NCBI RefSeq assembly: GCF_900168325.1
Contig: NZ_FVZE01000001.1
Coordinates: 310,001 to 374,000 of the forward strand
DNA length: 64,000 nucleotides
Reading direction: 5' to 3'
Source of the DNA: Novosphingobium mathurense
GTDB lineage: Bacteria > Pseudomonadota > Alphaproteobacteria > Sphingomonadales > Sphingomonadaceae
Position numbers and translations under genes: made by a program. Of the stretch, positions 25,952 to 35,163 are shown in pieces. The notes under the pieces are model-generated. The model searched no databases and was not told the DNA's origin. It saw only the letters and a program-made list of their open reading frames with translations. Each line of letters begins with the position of its first letter. The stretch's first letter is position 1.

Positions 25952-27226
25952 TCAGGCGTCGGCTGCAGCCTTCTTGCTCACCTTGTTCATGACCGACTTG
26001 ATATCGAGCTTGCCGAGCAGCGACTTGGCGGCGGCCGGCGTCCCTGCGACATCGTCGCCCGCATCGGTGATCATCCGGGCGAGATCGCGGATGGCGCTGC
26101 CCGCCTTGCTGGAGCGGTTGGCATCGGCAAACGTCTGGCCGAGCTTCGCTGCCATCGATGCCGCCTTGAGGTCGTAGGGGATCGAGAGCTGGATCTTGTT
26201 CTCGATCGAGGCCTCGAAGTCGGACTTGCTGATTTCGGCAAGGCTCGATTGAACCTTGTTGGCAACGACGATCACCCGCGTTTGCGGGGCGTGCGACTTG
26301 AGCCACGAGAGCATGCGGATCGCATCGCGCGCGGAGGCCAGCGTCATTTCGGTCACCAGGACCACGACGTTCACATCGGCGATGAGCTGCGGAAAGTTGA
26401 TCAGCATGTTGCGCGGCATGTCGATGACGGTCATCTCGAATGCCTGGCGGAATTCTTCCTCGAGTTGCACGAAAGCAGCCCCGTCCGTCATCAGCGGCGC
26501 GTTGATCGGCGCTTCTGCCGACAGGATCGCGAGATTGTCGTTCGCGCGGATCATGGCGCGTTCGATGAACAGACCGTCGATGCGGCTGGGGTTCTCGATC
26601 GCGTCGGTCAACCCGCGGCCGGGCTCCAGGTCGAGGCTCAGCGCGCCGGTGCCGAAGTGAATGTCGAGGTCGAGCAGCGCGGTCGGCAGCTTGTGGTCGG
26701 CGCTGAACAGCCAGGCCAAGGAAGTCGCCAGCGTCGAGGCACCGACGCCGCCGCGCGTACCGATGACGGCGGTTGCGATGTGCTGGCGCGCGGCGCCTGC
26801 GTCATGGCTCTTGGGCGCGGAGAACACCGCCTGCGCCTGCGCGAGGGAATCGCGAACCTGTGCCGGCGAAAGCGGCTTGAGCAGGTAGTCGTGAATGCCG
26901 CTGGCAATGAGGTCGCGATAGAGGCGAACGTCGTTCACCTGACCGACTGCGATGACGATCGTGCCCGGCTCGCACACTTCGGCAAGGGCATTGATGTCGT
27001 TGAGCGGGTCGCCGCTCTCCGACAGGTCGACCATCAGGATGTTCGGGCTGGCCGTAATCGAAAGCGACTGGACGGCATTGCGCAGGCCGCCCTTGTTGCA
27101 CTTCTCCGGCTGCCAGCCCATTTCCATCGCGATCGGGCGCAGGGCGTCGAGCGAGGCTTCGTCGCACAGGTAGGCGGCGAACTGGTCACGTCCGTTGGGG
27201 CTCCCGGATTTCCAGTGAGCGTTCAT
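25952..27226 (-). CDS. cpaE: Tad pilus assembly ATPase CpaE/TadZ (ParA/MinD-like)
   Basis: A 424-residue protein with an N-terminal receiver-like domain (about 15-135, ending IHDYLLKPLSPAQVR) and a C-terminal ParA/MinD ATPase domain containing the deviant Walker A GTRGGVGAST near residue 157 and TALLDLDIHFG. TadZ proteins place the pilus machine at the cell pole. The final ~30 residues are a Lys/Ala-rich tail. Its start lies four bases after the cpaD stop, so it is translated as part of the same unit. Confidence 0.92.
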   Translation of the reverse strand: MNAHWKSGSPNGRDQFAAYLCDEASLDALRPIAMEMGWQPEKCNKGGLRNAVQSLSITASPNILMVDLSESGDPLNDINALAEVCEPGTIVIAVGQVNDVRLYRDLIASGIHDYLLKPLSPAQVRDSLAQAQAVFSAPKSHDAGAARQHIATAVIGTRGGVGASTLATSLAWLFSADHKLPTALLDLDIHFGTGALSLDLEPGRGLTDAIENPSRIDGLFIERAMIRANDNLAILSAEAPINAPLMTDGAAFVQLEEEFRQAFEMTVIDMPRNMLINFPQLIADVNVVVLVTEMTLASARDAIRMLSWLKSHAPQTRVIVVANKVQSSLAEISKSDFEASIENKIQLSIPYDLKAASMAAKLGQTFADANRSSKAGSAIRDLARMITDAGDDVAGTPAAAKSLLGKLDIKSVMNKVSKKAAADA

Positions 27227-27229
27227 GGT

Positions 27230-27889
27230 TCAGTTCCCACTCTTGCTTGAAGTGTTGCGAAGGCCGCTGGCGCCGGTCGGTTGCGCCTGGCGGTAGGTTT
27301 CGATGGCCTTTGACGAGCTCATGACCGTCGTTTCGCCGGTCGCGGTCGCGCCGCGCAGCAGGTCTTCGGGATTGGCAATCATCGCGGCGAGGTTGGAATT
27401 GGTCGCGCAGCCGTAGTTGCTGCTCAGGCCATTTGCGGGATTGGCGTCGCTCTTGGCCGACCAGTCCGGGCATCCCGGGACGCTGGCCTTGGTGCGGGCG
27501 ATGACCACGCGCGCCGTTCCGGCCGGGACGTAGCCCTCGGTGACGGGTGCCGCCTCGCTCAGGAGCAGGCCGTAGCGCGAAGCGACCGCCTCGATCGCCG
27601 AGCGGGTAGAGGAATTGGCGGCCGGATCGTCGACATAGACCTTGTCGCCGTACTTCGCGCCCATCGCTTCGAACCAACCGGCAAGGCGCTGCTGTTCGCC
27701 ATAGGCAAGGCCGGAGCCGCCGGTGGAGACATCGAGCGTGTAGTTGACCTTCTCGACGATCGGCTGGTGGATGCTGTTCATCGAGCGGTTGGACGGAATG
27801 CCGCCGCACCCTGCAAGGCCGAGCCCGAGTGCCAGAGCGAGGGCAGTGCCGGCGACGCGGCTGGCGAATGCCATGTTCGGTTTGTGCAT
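27230..27889 (-). CDS. cpaD: Pilus biogenesis lipoprotein CpaD
   Basis: A 219-residue protein with a lipoprotein signal (MHKPNMAFASRVAGTALALALGLGLAGC; lipobox LAGC) followed by a CpaD-like domain (NRSMNSIHQPIVEKVNYTLDV, RLAGWFEAMGAKYGDKVYVDDP, NYGCATNSNLAAMIANPEDLLRG). It is an outer-membrane-associated component that helps the CpaC secretin. ATG 27889 has AGAAAGG upstream; a GTG at 27907 that overlaps the cpaC stop is the alternative start and would add six residues. Confidence 0.88.
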   Translation of the reverse strand: MHKPNMAFASRVAGTALALALGLGLAGCGGIPSNRSMNSIHQPIVEKVNYTLDVSTGGSGLAYGEQQRLAGWFEAMGAKYGDKVYVDDPAANSSTRSAIEAVASRYGLLLSEAAPVTEGYVPAGTARVVIARTKASVPGCPDWSAKSDANPANGLSSNYGCATNSNLAAMIANPEDLLRGATATGETTVMSSSKAIETYRQAQPTGASGLRNTSSKSGN

Positions 27890-27903
27890 CGTCACTACCT
27901 TTC

Positions 27904-29430
27904 TCACTTCAGGGTGAAGCCGGGCCTGGCGGAGTCGTCAGACGCGGTGCGCTTCGACTTCTTCTTCGACTTGCCGCTGCCCGACGCATCGCCGATGCCC
28001 GGACCGTCGACCGCCGAGGGCGACTGCGTTGGCTGGGGCGGCTTGGCTTCGCTGACGCCGTCGCTGGCCATGTTGCCGAGCAGGCGCTGCAGTTCGTTGG
28101 GAGCCTGGAAGCCGTCGGTCGGCAACGCGATCTGGTTCGCATCGACCGGATTGACGAGATACGGGGTGACGACGATCACCAGTTCGGTCTCGCCGCGCTT
28201 GTAGCTTGTCGACCGGAACAATGAGCCGAGGATCGGCAGGTCGCCTGCACCGGGCATCTTGGTGATCGTGTTCTGCGAGTTGTTGCTGAGCAGTCCCGCG
28301 ATCATGAAGCTCTGTCCGGAGCCCAGTTCGATGGTCGTTTCGGTGCGGCGGGTGGTGAGCGCCGGAACCTCGAAGTTGTTGAGCACGATCGCGCCCTGGC
28401 TCGAGAGTTCCGAGACTTCCGGACGCACCCGGATCGAGATGCGGCCGTTCGCGAGCACGGTTGGGGTGTAGCTGAGGCTGACGCCGTATTTCTTGTATTC
28501 GATCGAGGTCGAGCCAAGGCCCTGGCTGATCGGGATCGGGAACTCGCCGCCTGCGAGGAACTCGGCGGTCTCGCCGGAAAGCGCGGTCAGGTTCGGCTGC
28601 GCCAGCGTCGTGACGAGGCCCACGGTCTCACCCGCATCGAGCGCGCCGAGAATGTTGAGGCCGAGCAGCTTGCCCGTACCGCCAAGGGTCGTGCCCGTGG
28701 CTGTGTTGACGATGTCCGAGCCGCCTGCAGGGGCCTTCACGTTGCCTACGCCAAGGGGGCCACCGGGCGTGAACTGCGAGCCGACGACACTGCCTTGTCC
28801 GAGGCCGAATTTGAAACCGCCTGTGCTGTCGGTTGTCGCCCACCTGACGCCCAGCGACTTGGCCAGCGAGCGGCTGACTTCGGCGATGCGCACCTGCAGG
28901 TTGACCTGCAGTGGCGTGGCCATGCGCAGGCGGCTGATCACGTTCGACTTCTCGCCGACATAGGCCTGGACGAGGCGTTCTGCCTCTGAGGCGTCTTCCG
29001 GCGTCTTGACCGTGCCCGTCAGCAGGAAGGTGTTGGAGCCCATCGTCGAGACGCCGATCTTGGCCTCGGGCATGGCCAGGCGCAGCATGTCGTCGACGCT
29101 GTCGAGGTTGGAGCCGACGCGGATATTGGCCGACCAGATGACGGCGCCTGCCGCGTTGCTGGCATAGACCGTTGTCGTCCCGCCGGCCTTGCCGAAGACG
29201 TAGAACTGGTTGCGCGACTTGACCTGGACGTCGGCGACCGCCTCATTGGCGACGAAGACGTCGGTCATCGTGCCGGGCACGTTGATGAGCTGTCCGTTGC
29301 CGATCGAAAGCGAGATGTCCTGCGCCGGGCGGACCACCGACTGGGCAACGGCAGGTGCCGGGACGGCGAGGGCCAGCGGCGACAGGGCGCAGGCGGCACT
29401 CAACACGGACTTGAGAAGGCGCTGTTTCAT
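27904..29430 (-). CDS. cpaC: Tad pilus outer-membrane secretin CpaC/RcpA
   Basis: About 508 residues: signal peptide (MKQRLLKSVLSAACALSPLALAVPAPAVAQ), a pilus-formation N-terminal domain (residues ~33-105), a BON-like segment (SNTFLLTGTVKTPEDASEAERLV), then the type II/III secretin domain with GEFPIPISQG, VPALTTRRTETTIELGSGQSFMIAGLLS and PILGSLFRS. It forms the outer-membrane gate for the pilus. The tail is Lys/Ser-rich. ATG 29430 follows AGGGCAAGG and is directly before the signal peptide; ATG 29478, overlapping the cpaB stop as TAATG, is an alternative. Confidence 0.92.
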   Translation of the reverse strand: MKQRLLKSVLSAACALSPLALAVPAPAVAQSVVRPAQDISLSIGNGQLINVPGTMTDVFVANEAVADVQVKSRNQFYVFGKAGGTTTVYASNAAGAVIWSANIRVGSNLDSVDDMLRLAMPEAKIGVSTMGSNTFLLTGTVKTPEDASEAERLVQAYVGEKSNVISRLRMATPLQVNLQVRIAEVSRSLAKSLGVRWATTDSTGGFKFGLGQGSVVGSQFTPGGPLGVGNVKAPAGGSDIVNTATGTTLGGTGKLLGLNILGALDAGETVGLVTTLAQPNLTALSGETAEFLAGGEFPIPISQGLGSTSIEYKKYGVSLSYTPTVLANGRISIRVRPEVSELSSQGAIVLNNFEVPALTTRRTETTIELGSGQSFMIAGLLSNNSQNTITKMPGAGDLPILGSLFRSTSYKRGETELVIVVTPYLVNPVDANQIALPTDGFQAPNELQRLLGNMASDGVSEAKPPQPTQSPSAVDGPGIGDASGSGKSKKKSKRTASDDSARPGFTLK

Positions 29431-29477
29431 GACCTTGCCCTTCGTGGCAGAGAAATCGATTGCGGATTGGGTCGCCA

Positions 29478-30500
29478 TTACTTGGCTCCCACGACTTCTT
29501 CAGTGGTGGTCTTGCCGCGGGTGACACGAACGACCGGCCCGGTGCGGACCGGAGCGGCGTCCGAAACCGGACCGCGGTTGGAGAAAGCGACGGCCATGGC
29601 GTTGCTGCGCGTGGCGCGTTCGTCGGCCGTCATCGGGCGGCTCGAACGCTGGAAGCGCGAGACGTCGCCGCCGGTGACGTATGTGGTGTTGCCTTCGATC
29701 GGGCGTTCCATCGCCTGGCGCACGAGCTTGTTTTCCTGCTCCTTGGTCGCGCCTTCGGGAACGTTGACTTCGCCGTTGGCGAGGATGCGTTCGAATTCGC
29801 CCTGGCTGTCGGCGATCGAGCGCAGCGAGAGGCTGAGCGTGCCGATTTCCTGGGCTACGGCGACCTTCTCGGCGATGCGCGGAGTTACTTCGATGGTGAC
29901 GGTGCGGAACGCCTTCACCACGGTCTTGCCGTCGACGACCTCGTTGTCGGTGGTCTGGTCGGTGGCGAGGACGCGCAGGTTGCGCAGGATCGTTTCGGAA
30001 GTGCGCAGGGGATCGCCTTCGCCCTTGACCTGCTGGGTCAGGACGAGGTCGACGCGGTCACCCGGAAAGACGAAGCCGCCGACCCCGGTCTTGGCCGAGA
30101 CCGGAATGGTCACGGCGCGCATGCCCGGGCCAAGCGCGGCGGCGAGGAAGCCGCGGTCGCCCGGCGCGACGAGCGAGCCCTGGGTGACGGGCTGGCCGGC
30201 AGTGAGCGGGAAGCGCACGACGGTGCCGAGCAGCTTCGACATGTCGGCTTCGCCATCGATGAAGTAAGCGTCCTTCACCAGTTCCGAAGGCCAATCCTGG
30301 AAGGAGATGGCATCGGCGGTGATGATGGTTCCCACCGGCAGGGCGCGCTGTGCGACAAGGACCTTGGGTCCCGTCGGCGCGGCCGGCGCGGCATCGGCTT
30401 GCGGCGCGGAGGCGCCTGCAAACATCGAACGGGCGACGAAGGCCGTCCCCGCTGCGACGAGCAGCGCGACAACCAGCAGCACCAGCTTCTTCTTATCCAT
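29478..30500 (-). CDS. cpaB: Flp pilus assembly protein CpaB/RcpC
   Basis: A 340-residue protein anchored by one N-terminal helix (KKLVLLVVALLVAAGTAFVA). An SAF domain follows (KVLVAQRALPVGTIITADAISFQDWP, about 58-120) and then the RcpC/CpaB domain (RAVTIPVSAKTGVGGFVFPGDRVDLVLT). The SAF domain is expected to bind peptidoglycan or glycan and to align the secretin with the inner-membrane machine. ATG 30500 is chosen because the membrane helix starts right after it. Second gene of the locus. Confidence 0.92.
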   Translation of the reverse strand: MDKKKLVLLVVALLVAAGTAFVARSMFAGASAPQADAAPAAPTGPKVLVAQRALPVGTIITADAISFQDWPSELVKDAYFIDGEADMSKLLGTVVRFPLTAGQPVTQGSLVAPGDRGFLAAALGPGMRAVTIPVSAKTGVGGFVFPGDRVDLVLTQQVKGEGDPLRTSETILRNLRVLATDQTTDNEVVDGKTVVKAFRTVTIEVTPRIAEKVAVAQEIGTLSLSLRSIADSQGEFERILANGEVNVPEGATKEQENKLVRQAMERPIEGNTTYVTGGDVSRFQRSSRPMTADERATRSNAMAVAFSNRGPVSDAAPVRTGPVVRVTRGKTTTEEVVGAK

Positions 30501-30581
30501 GGCTCTGAAGCCCCCTAGAAATCCCCGAGTAGTTGTCCTCAACATCGGGTGAATTGGTTAAAATGAGGTTCATCCAAGAAT

Positions 30582-31280
30582 TCAGCTCAACAGGGCCGCC
30601 GAATAGGCTTGCTCGCTAAGTACCCAGAGGCCTGCGAGCGAAATGGCGACGCCATAGGGAATCGGAAGGCGAGACTTCTGCCTGCGCAGCATGTGACGGA
30701 ACCCGAATGCGAAGAATGCAAGCACGGCGACGATGGCGAGAGCGATCGTCCAAGGCTGCGGCAGGAAGCTGCCCACGGTCGCCAGCGTCTCGGGATCGAC
30801 CAGCGGCTGGCGTGTCGCCATGGCATAGACGAACAGGCAGGCGCACCAGACCCAGGCGATCGCCGTCACGCCCGCCAGCACGTCGCGCACGACTTCGCCG
30901 GGCACGCGGCGCATGTTGAAGAAGGCCATCGCCACAGAAGCGCCGCCGCCGATCACGCCCATCATGACGATGAGCTGGACGAAGGCGGCCGGGCTGAACC
31001 AGAAGGCGAGGGCGGTCAGCAGTTTCACGTCGCCGCCGCCCATCTGGCGCATGGCGAACAGGAAGCAGGTGACGATGAAAGTGAGAACGGCGAGGCCGAG
31101 CTGGAAGCCGACATCGGCCCAGCCATATCCAGCCGAATACCACCAGACGGGCGCGCAAAGTGCGATGGCCGCGTTCAGCCAGTTGTCGATTTCACGCCGC
31201 TTTACGTCGGTATAGGCGGCATAAAGCAGTGCAGTTGCCAATGCAGCCAGCAATGCGTACGAAAAATACCCGCCTTGCAT
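30582..31280 (-). CDS. cpaA: Prepilin peptidase CpaA/TadV
   Basis: A 232-residue multi-helix membrane protein of the A24 aspartic prepilin peptidase family. The two catalytic aspartates are in YTDVKRREIDNW (near residue 29) and GGGDVKLL (the GxGD motif, near 80). It removes the leader of Flp pilin and pseudopilins on the cytoplasmic face. AGGGGGA precedes ATG 31280. It is the first gene of the tad locus here; no flp pilin gene lies upstream, unlike most tad loci. Confidence 0.92.
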   Translation of the reverse strand: MQGGYFSYALLAALATALLYAAYTDVKRREIDNWLNAAIALCAPVWWYSAGYGWADVGFQLGLAVLTFIVTCFLFAMRQMGGGDVKLLTALAFWFSPAAFVQLIVMMGVIGGGASVAMAFFNMRRVPGEVVRDVLAGVTAIAWVWCACLFVYAMATRQPLVDPETLATVGSFLPQPWTIALAIVAVLAFFAFGFRHMLRRQKSRLPIPYGVAISLAGLWVLSEQAYSAALLS

Positions 31281-31364
31281 GTAGTGGTCCCCCTGATCGG
31301 GAACCGCTCTACCGATTATCACTTATCAAATAGTAACCAAGCCGCTGAGGCCGGAATTAGCCAA

Positions 31365-32342
31365 GTGACCGTTGCACAGACCTGCCCGATCCCATCCAGC
31401 GCCCGGCGGGAGATCCCTGTTGCGGCCCGCGAGAGCTGGTGGACCGCCCCCGATGGAACGCGGCTTCGCCGCATCGACTGGCCGGCCCCTCGGGCGGAGC
31501 AGGCACGCGGTTCGATCCTGTTCATGCCGGGGCGCGGCGATGCCTACGAGAAGTGGCTCGAGTCCCTGGACGAATGGCATGGCGAAGGCTGGGAAGTCAC
31601 CTCGGCGGACTGGCGCGGACAGGCGCTGAGCGGCCGTCTGGGCGCCGACGCGCTGACCGGGCACATCGACGACTTCTCCATCTGGATCAACGACCTGACA
31701 GCGCTGTGGGACGAGTGGCGCGCACGCACGCCGGGCCCGCATGTGCTTGTTGCCCATTCGATGGGCGGCCATCTTGCGCTTCGTGCGGTTGCCGAGGGCA
31801 AAGTGCGGCCCGATGCGCTGGTGCTGTCCGCGCCGATGCTGGGCCTGCTGCCCGATCGCGTGCCCAGTTTCGTGCTGCATCAGATTGCGAAAGTGATGGT
31901 CCGGATCGGCGATCCGCGGCGCCCTGCATGGTCGGGCGACGAGAAGCCCGAACTCATCCATCGTGCCCGTAACCTGCTTCTGACCCACGATGCCTCGCGC
32001 TACGAAGACGAACAGTTCTGGCGCCGCGAACGTCCCGCAATCACCATGGGCGCGGCCAGCTGGGGCTGGATCGAACGCGCGCTCGACTCGATTCGCGGGT
32101 TGGAAAAGGCAGGCGCGCTGGAGGCCGTGCAGGTGCCGGTGCTTCTGCTGGGAACGACGCAGGATCGCCTTGTTTCGTGGCGCGCCATTGCGCGGGCGGC
32201 AAAGCGCCTGCCGGGCGGTAAGCTGATTACTTTCGGTTCGGAATGCCGCCATGAAATCCTGCGCGAACGCGATCCGGTGCGCGAAAGGGCGCTGGCCGAG
32301 ATCCGCAAGTTCCTGGACCGCGTCGCGCCTGCCTGCCGGTAA
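31365..32342 (+). CDS. Alpha/beta hydrolase, lysophospholipase (PldB/monoacylglycerol lipase)-like
   Basis: A 325-residue cytoplasmic alpha/beta hydrolase. GSILFMPGRGDAYEKW is the oxyanion-hole strand, HSMGGH the nucleophile elbow with catalytic Ser, an Asp follows in LLGTTQDRLVSW, and the His in SECRHEILRERD. This matches the PldB/hydrolase-4 group that removes acyl chains from lysophospholipids or monoacylglycerols. GTG 31365 is the most likely start; there is no ATG before the conserved domain. It is divergent from cpaA and followed after 65 bases by a flavoprotein gene, probably co-transcribed. Confidence 0.85.
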   Translation: MTVAQTCPIPSSARREIPVAARESWWTAPDGTRLRRIDWPAPRAEQARGSILFMPGRGDAYEKWLESLDEWHGEGWEVTSADWRGQALSGRLGADALTGHIDDFSIWINDLTALWDEWRARTPGPHVLVAHSMGGHLALRAVAEGKVRPDALVLSAPMLGLLPDRVPSFVLHQIAKVMVRIGDPRRPAWSGDEKPELIHRARNLLLTHDASRYEDEQFWRRERPAITMGAASWGWIERALDSIRGLEKAGALEAVQVPVLLLGTTQDRLVSWRAIARAAKRLPGGKLITFGSECRHEILRERDPVRERALAEIRKFLDRVAPACR

Positions 32343-32407
32343 CGCAATGCAAGTTGCATAAAAACCGGTTCACAGGCTTCGCCGCAATGCTTTAGGGGCT
32401 CCCGGCA

Positions 32408-33493
32408 ATGGACGCGCGTTACGATATCGTGATTGTCGGGGCCGGTATGGCCGGCGCCTCGCTTGCCGCGGCAATCGGGACGCGCGCGCGCATACTCGTC
32501 GTCGAGGGCGAGGATCGGCCCGGTTATCACACCACTGGGCGTTCTGCCGCCTTCTGGGCCGAAAGCTATGGCGGCCCCGGTGTGCAGCCGTTGACCAGCG
32601 CATCCGGCCCCATCCTGCGCAAACTGGGCATGCTTACGCCGCGTACGGCAGTGACCCTGGGGAGGACCGGACAGGAGCGCGAGGTCGAAGCCTTCGCCGA
32701 GACGTACCGGGCGATCGGCGTGGAAGTCGAACTGCTCGACCGGGCCGGGATGGAAGCGCGGGTTCCGCATCTGCGCGAAGGCTGGACCTGCGCCGCACTT
32801 GAGCCGAGCACCTGCGACATCGACGTCGGGAGCCTGCACCAGCATTACCTCACGCAGGCGCGCAAGTCGGGGGTCGAATTGCGGTGCAGGGCGGGTCTCG
32901 CCGAAGCGAGTCGCGATGGCTCGGGCTGGACGCTGAAACTGGCCGACGGGCAAGAGGTCCGGGCGGCGATCCTCGTCAACGCGGCAGGCGCGTGGGCCGA
33001 TCCGGTGGCCCGGATTGCCGGACAGCGGCCTCTTGGCATCACGCCCTACCGCCGCACGGTCGTGCAGCTTGCGGTGACACCGGAAGTGCCCGGCGACCTC
33101 CCCCTTGTGCTCGACATTTCCGGCAGCTTCTACTTCAAGCCCGAAAGCGGGCGCCTCTGGCTCAGCCCGCATGACGAGACGCCGAGCCGCCCTTGCGATG
33201 CCGCGCCCGAAGAGATCGACGTGGCGCTTGCGATCGATCGCTTCGAACAGGTGGTCGACTGGCCGGTCCAGCGGCTCGAGCATCGCTGGGCCGGATTGCG
33301 CAGCTTTGCCCCGGACCGGTTACCGGTCTACGGCTTCGCCAGCGATGACTCCGCCTATTTCTGGTTCGCGGGCCAGGGTGGCTTCGGCATCCAGACCGCG
33401 CCTGCCGCCGCCGAACTGGGCGCGCGCCTGCTTTTGGGCGAGACCGGGGGCGCGGTCGATCCTGCGCCTTACGCCCCGACGCGCTTCGCCTGA
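32408..33493 (+). CDS. FAD-dependent D-amino-acid dehydrogenase, D-arginine dehydrogenase (DauA)-like
   Basis: A 361-residue DAO-family flavoprotein. VIVGAGMAGAS is the FAD-binding motif, then GYHTTGRSAAFW, the VLVNAAGAWADP motif, FYFKPESG, and the C-terminal HRWAGLRSFAPD and FWFAGQGGFGIQTAPA. These segments, as I recall, closely follow Pseudomonas D-arginine dehydrogenase, which oxidises D-arginine and other D-amino acids to 2-oxo acids and passes electrons to the respiratory chain. The true substrate is not certain because many DAO-family members share these motifs. No arginine catabolic gene is adjacent. Confidence 0.82.
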   Translation: MDARYDIVIVGAGMAGASLAAAIGTRARILVVEGEDRPGYHTTGRSAAFWAESYGGPGVQPLTSASGPILRKLGMLTPRTAVTLGRTGQEREVEAFAETYRAIGVEVELLDRAGMEARVPHLREGWTCAALEPSTCDIDVGSLHQHYLTQARKSGVELRCRAGLAEASRDGSGWTLKLADGQEVRAAILVNAAGAWADPVARIAGQRPLGITPYRRTVVQLAVTPEVPGDLPLVLDISGSFYFKPESGRLWLSPHDETPSRPCDAAPEEIDVALAIDRFEQVVDWPVQRLEHRWAGLRSFAPDRLPVYGFASDDSAYFWFAGQGGFGIQTAPAAAELGARLLLGETGGAVDPAPYAPTRFA

Positions 33494-33575
33494 TCGCCAC
33501 GCATTTATGGGCAGGGCTTTGGCCTTGCCTTGGCGATCCGGAATGGCTCTGGTGTCGGGATCTGCCCTGCTGGAG

Positions 33576-34751
33576 CTACTCGCCATCGCTGGGCGCGGTC
33601 CCGTGTTCGCCGGGCGCCTTGCGCGGCGCAATCAGGTGCCAGGCCAGCAGCACCGGCTCGAGCACCATCATGCCGATAAATACGCTCACCAGCCGCGTCA
33701 CTGCGGGTGCGATGGCGACGTTTTCGTAGCTGTCCGGGATCAGTACGATGAGCACGGTCAGGGTGAACTGCAGTCCGATATAGGTGACGCTGGGCAGGCC
33801 ATTCTCGATATGGCGGCCGAGCACGATGCCGAGGCAGGTCCCCGCGATGAGCAGCGCGGGACTGCCGTGGGCAATGGCCAGCACACCCAGTGCAAGCGCG
33901 CCGCCCGCAAGACTTCCCAGCGCGCGGTGGAACAGGCGCCGGGTGACGGGGACGAAGCCGCTCGGGCCGATGCCCGAGACCGGCACGATCATGACAAAGA
34001 TGATCGTAATGCCTGCCTGGACCATTTCGCGCAGCCCGAGGACGGCGTGAAGTGCCGGCAGGGCGGCAAGCGCCAGGCCTGCCTGTGCGGCATGGCGCGC
34101 GGCCACCGGGTTCCAGGTGATGCGCTGGGGTTTGTCAGGCTTGAAGCCCAGCCACTTCTGGCGGGCGAGCAGGGCCGCTGCGATGCTGACGATCGTACAT
34201 GCCGCTGTCCCCGCGCCGACTTCGAGCAGGCGGGTATGCGCAAAATCGAGGGTGTCCAGTCCGGGCCGTTCCAACTTGTCGAGCAGGATCATTTCGAAAG
34301 TGAGGCCGAAAAGCAGCCATGCGTAGGCGCGCCGGGCGGTCAACATGCCATAGAGCCCGAGCGCGCCGATCACACCCGCACAGACCATGGCCAACGGCAG
34401 TGACTCTTCCGCAAAGGGGACCAGAAAGACCGCAAGCAGGATGCCGATCGAGGTGCCCACCATGCGCAGGACACCGCGCAACAGGGTTTCCCCGACATCG
34501 CTCTTGAGCAGGACGAATGCCGAGAAGGCGGCCCAGGCGATCATCTTCGCGCCGATCAGGTGGGCAAAGACGATGGCGAGCAGCACGGATGCCACGCAGG
34601 CCCATTCGTCTGCCATGCGCGGCCCGGGGGTGATCAGGGCACGCAGCTCGTCGCGAATTCGTGCGTTGGTTCGGGCAAGCAGGCCGGCAGAACCGGCATC
34701 GTCAGTGTCGGGCAGGGTTTGTGTCCTAGTTTCCTGCGGACTGGGCGGCAT
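33576..34751 (-). CDS. FUSC-family membrane protein (aromatic-acid exporter-like)
   Basis: A 391-residue membrane protein with a soluble N-terminus (1-45) and two blocks of about five or six hydrophobic helices separated by a short hydrophilic stretch ([16 protein letters not shown], about 195-215). This duplicated arrangement is that of the FUSC/AaeB-YccS group, members of which export fusaric or p-hydroxybenzoic acid. It is shorter than AaeB (~650), lacking the long cytoplasmic domain. Its ATG lies 26 bases inside rnhA, so it is read from the same message; its job is otherwise unconnected to its neighbours. Confidence 0.75.
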   Translation of the reverse strand: MPPSPQETRTQTLPDTDDAGSAGLLARTNARIRDELRALITPGPRMADEWACVASVLLAIVFAHLIGAKMIAWAAFSAFVLLKSDVGETLLRGVLRMVGTSIGILLAVFLVPFAEESLPLAMVCAGVIGALGLYGMLTARRAYAWLLFGLTFEMILLDKLERPGLDTLDFAHTRLLEVGAGTAACTIVSIAAALLARQKWLGFKPDKPQRITWNPVAARHAAQAGLALAALPALHAVLGLREMVQAGITIIFVMIVPVSGIGPSGFVPVTRRLFHRALGSLAGGALALGVLAIAHGSPALLIAGTCLGIVLGRHIENGLPSVTYIGLQFTLTVLIVLIPDSYENVAIAPAVTRLVSVFIGMMVLEPVLLAWHLIAPRKAPGEHGTAPSDGE

Positions 34752-35163
34752 CGCTCGCCAACTTGTCTACCCGTTCGTTCTCGACATGGCCGGAATGGCC
34801 GCGCACCCATTGCCAGTGGACCTTGTGGCGCGCAACCGCCTCGATCAGTTCGTGCCACAGGTCGGCATTGCGGACGGGCTGCTTGCTTGCGTTGACCCAG
34901 CCTTTCTTGCGCCAGCCGTGGACCCACTTGGTCATGCCGTCGATGACGTACTTGCTGTCGGAGTGGATCACCACTTCGCAAGGCTCGATGAGGGCGTTCA
35001 GGCCCTTGATGACCGCAGTCATCTCCATGCGGTTGTTGGTGGTCTCCGGATCGCCGCCGGACATTTCCTTTTCGTGGGGCCCCATGCGCAGCAGAACGCC
35101 CCAGCCTCCGGGGCCGGGATTGCCCTTGCAGGCACCGTCGGTGAAGATGTCGATCCGCTTCAT
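34726..35163 (-). CDS. rnhA: Ribonuclease HI
   Basis: A 145-residue RNase H type 1. All active-site acids are visible: Asp9 in [16 protein letters not shown], Glu in [10 protein letters not shown], Asp in [10 protein letters not shown] and Asp in [12 protein letters not shown]. The handle region [18 protein letters not shown] is also present. It removes the RNA strand of RNA-DNA hybrids. The start codon overlaps the thrB stop (ATGA), placing rnhA third in the ispH-thrB-rnhA-FUSC run. Confidence 0.97.
   Translation of the reverse strand: MKRIDIFTDGACKGNPGPGGWGVLLRMGPHEKEMSGGDPETTNNRMEMTAVIKGLNALIEPCEVVIHSDSKYVIDGMTKWVHGWRKKGWVNASKQPVRNADLWHELIEAVARHKVHWQWVRGHSGHVENERVDKLASDAAQSAGN

Noticed and set aside
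30609..31364. N-terminal extension of the alpha/beta hydrolase antisense to cpaA
   Set aside because: It would overlap the whole prepilin peptidase gene and contributes no hydrolase sequence; GTG 31365 fits the domain start.
31281..31364. Possible flp pilin gene upstream of cpaA
   Set aside because: Only 84 bases are available and neither strand encodes a pilin-like hydrophobic helix with a processing site.
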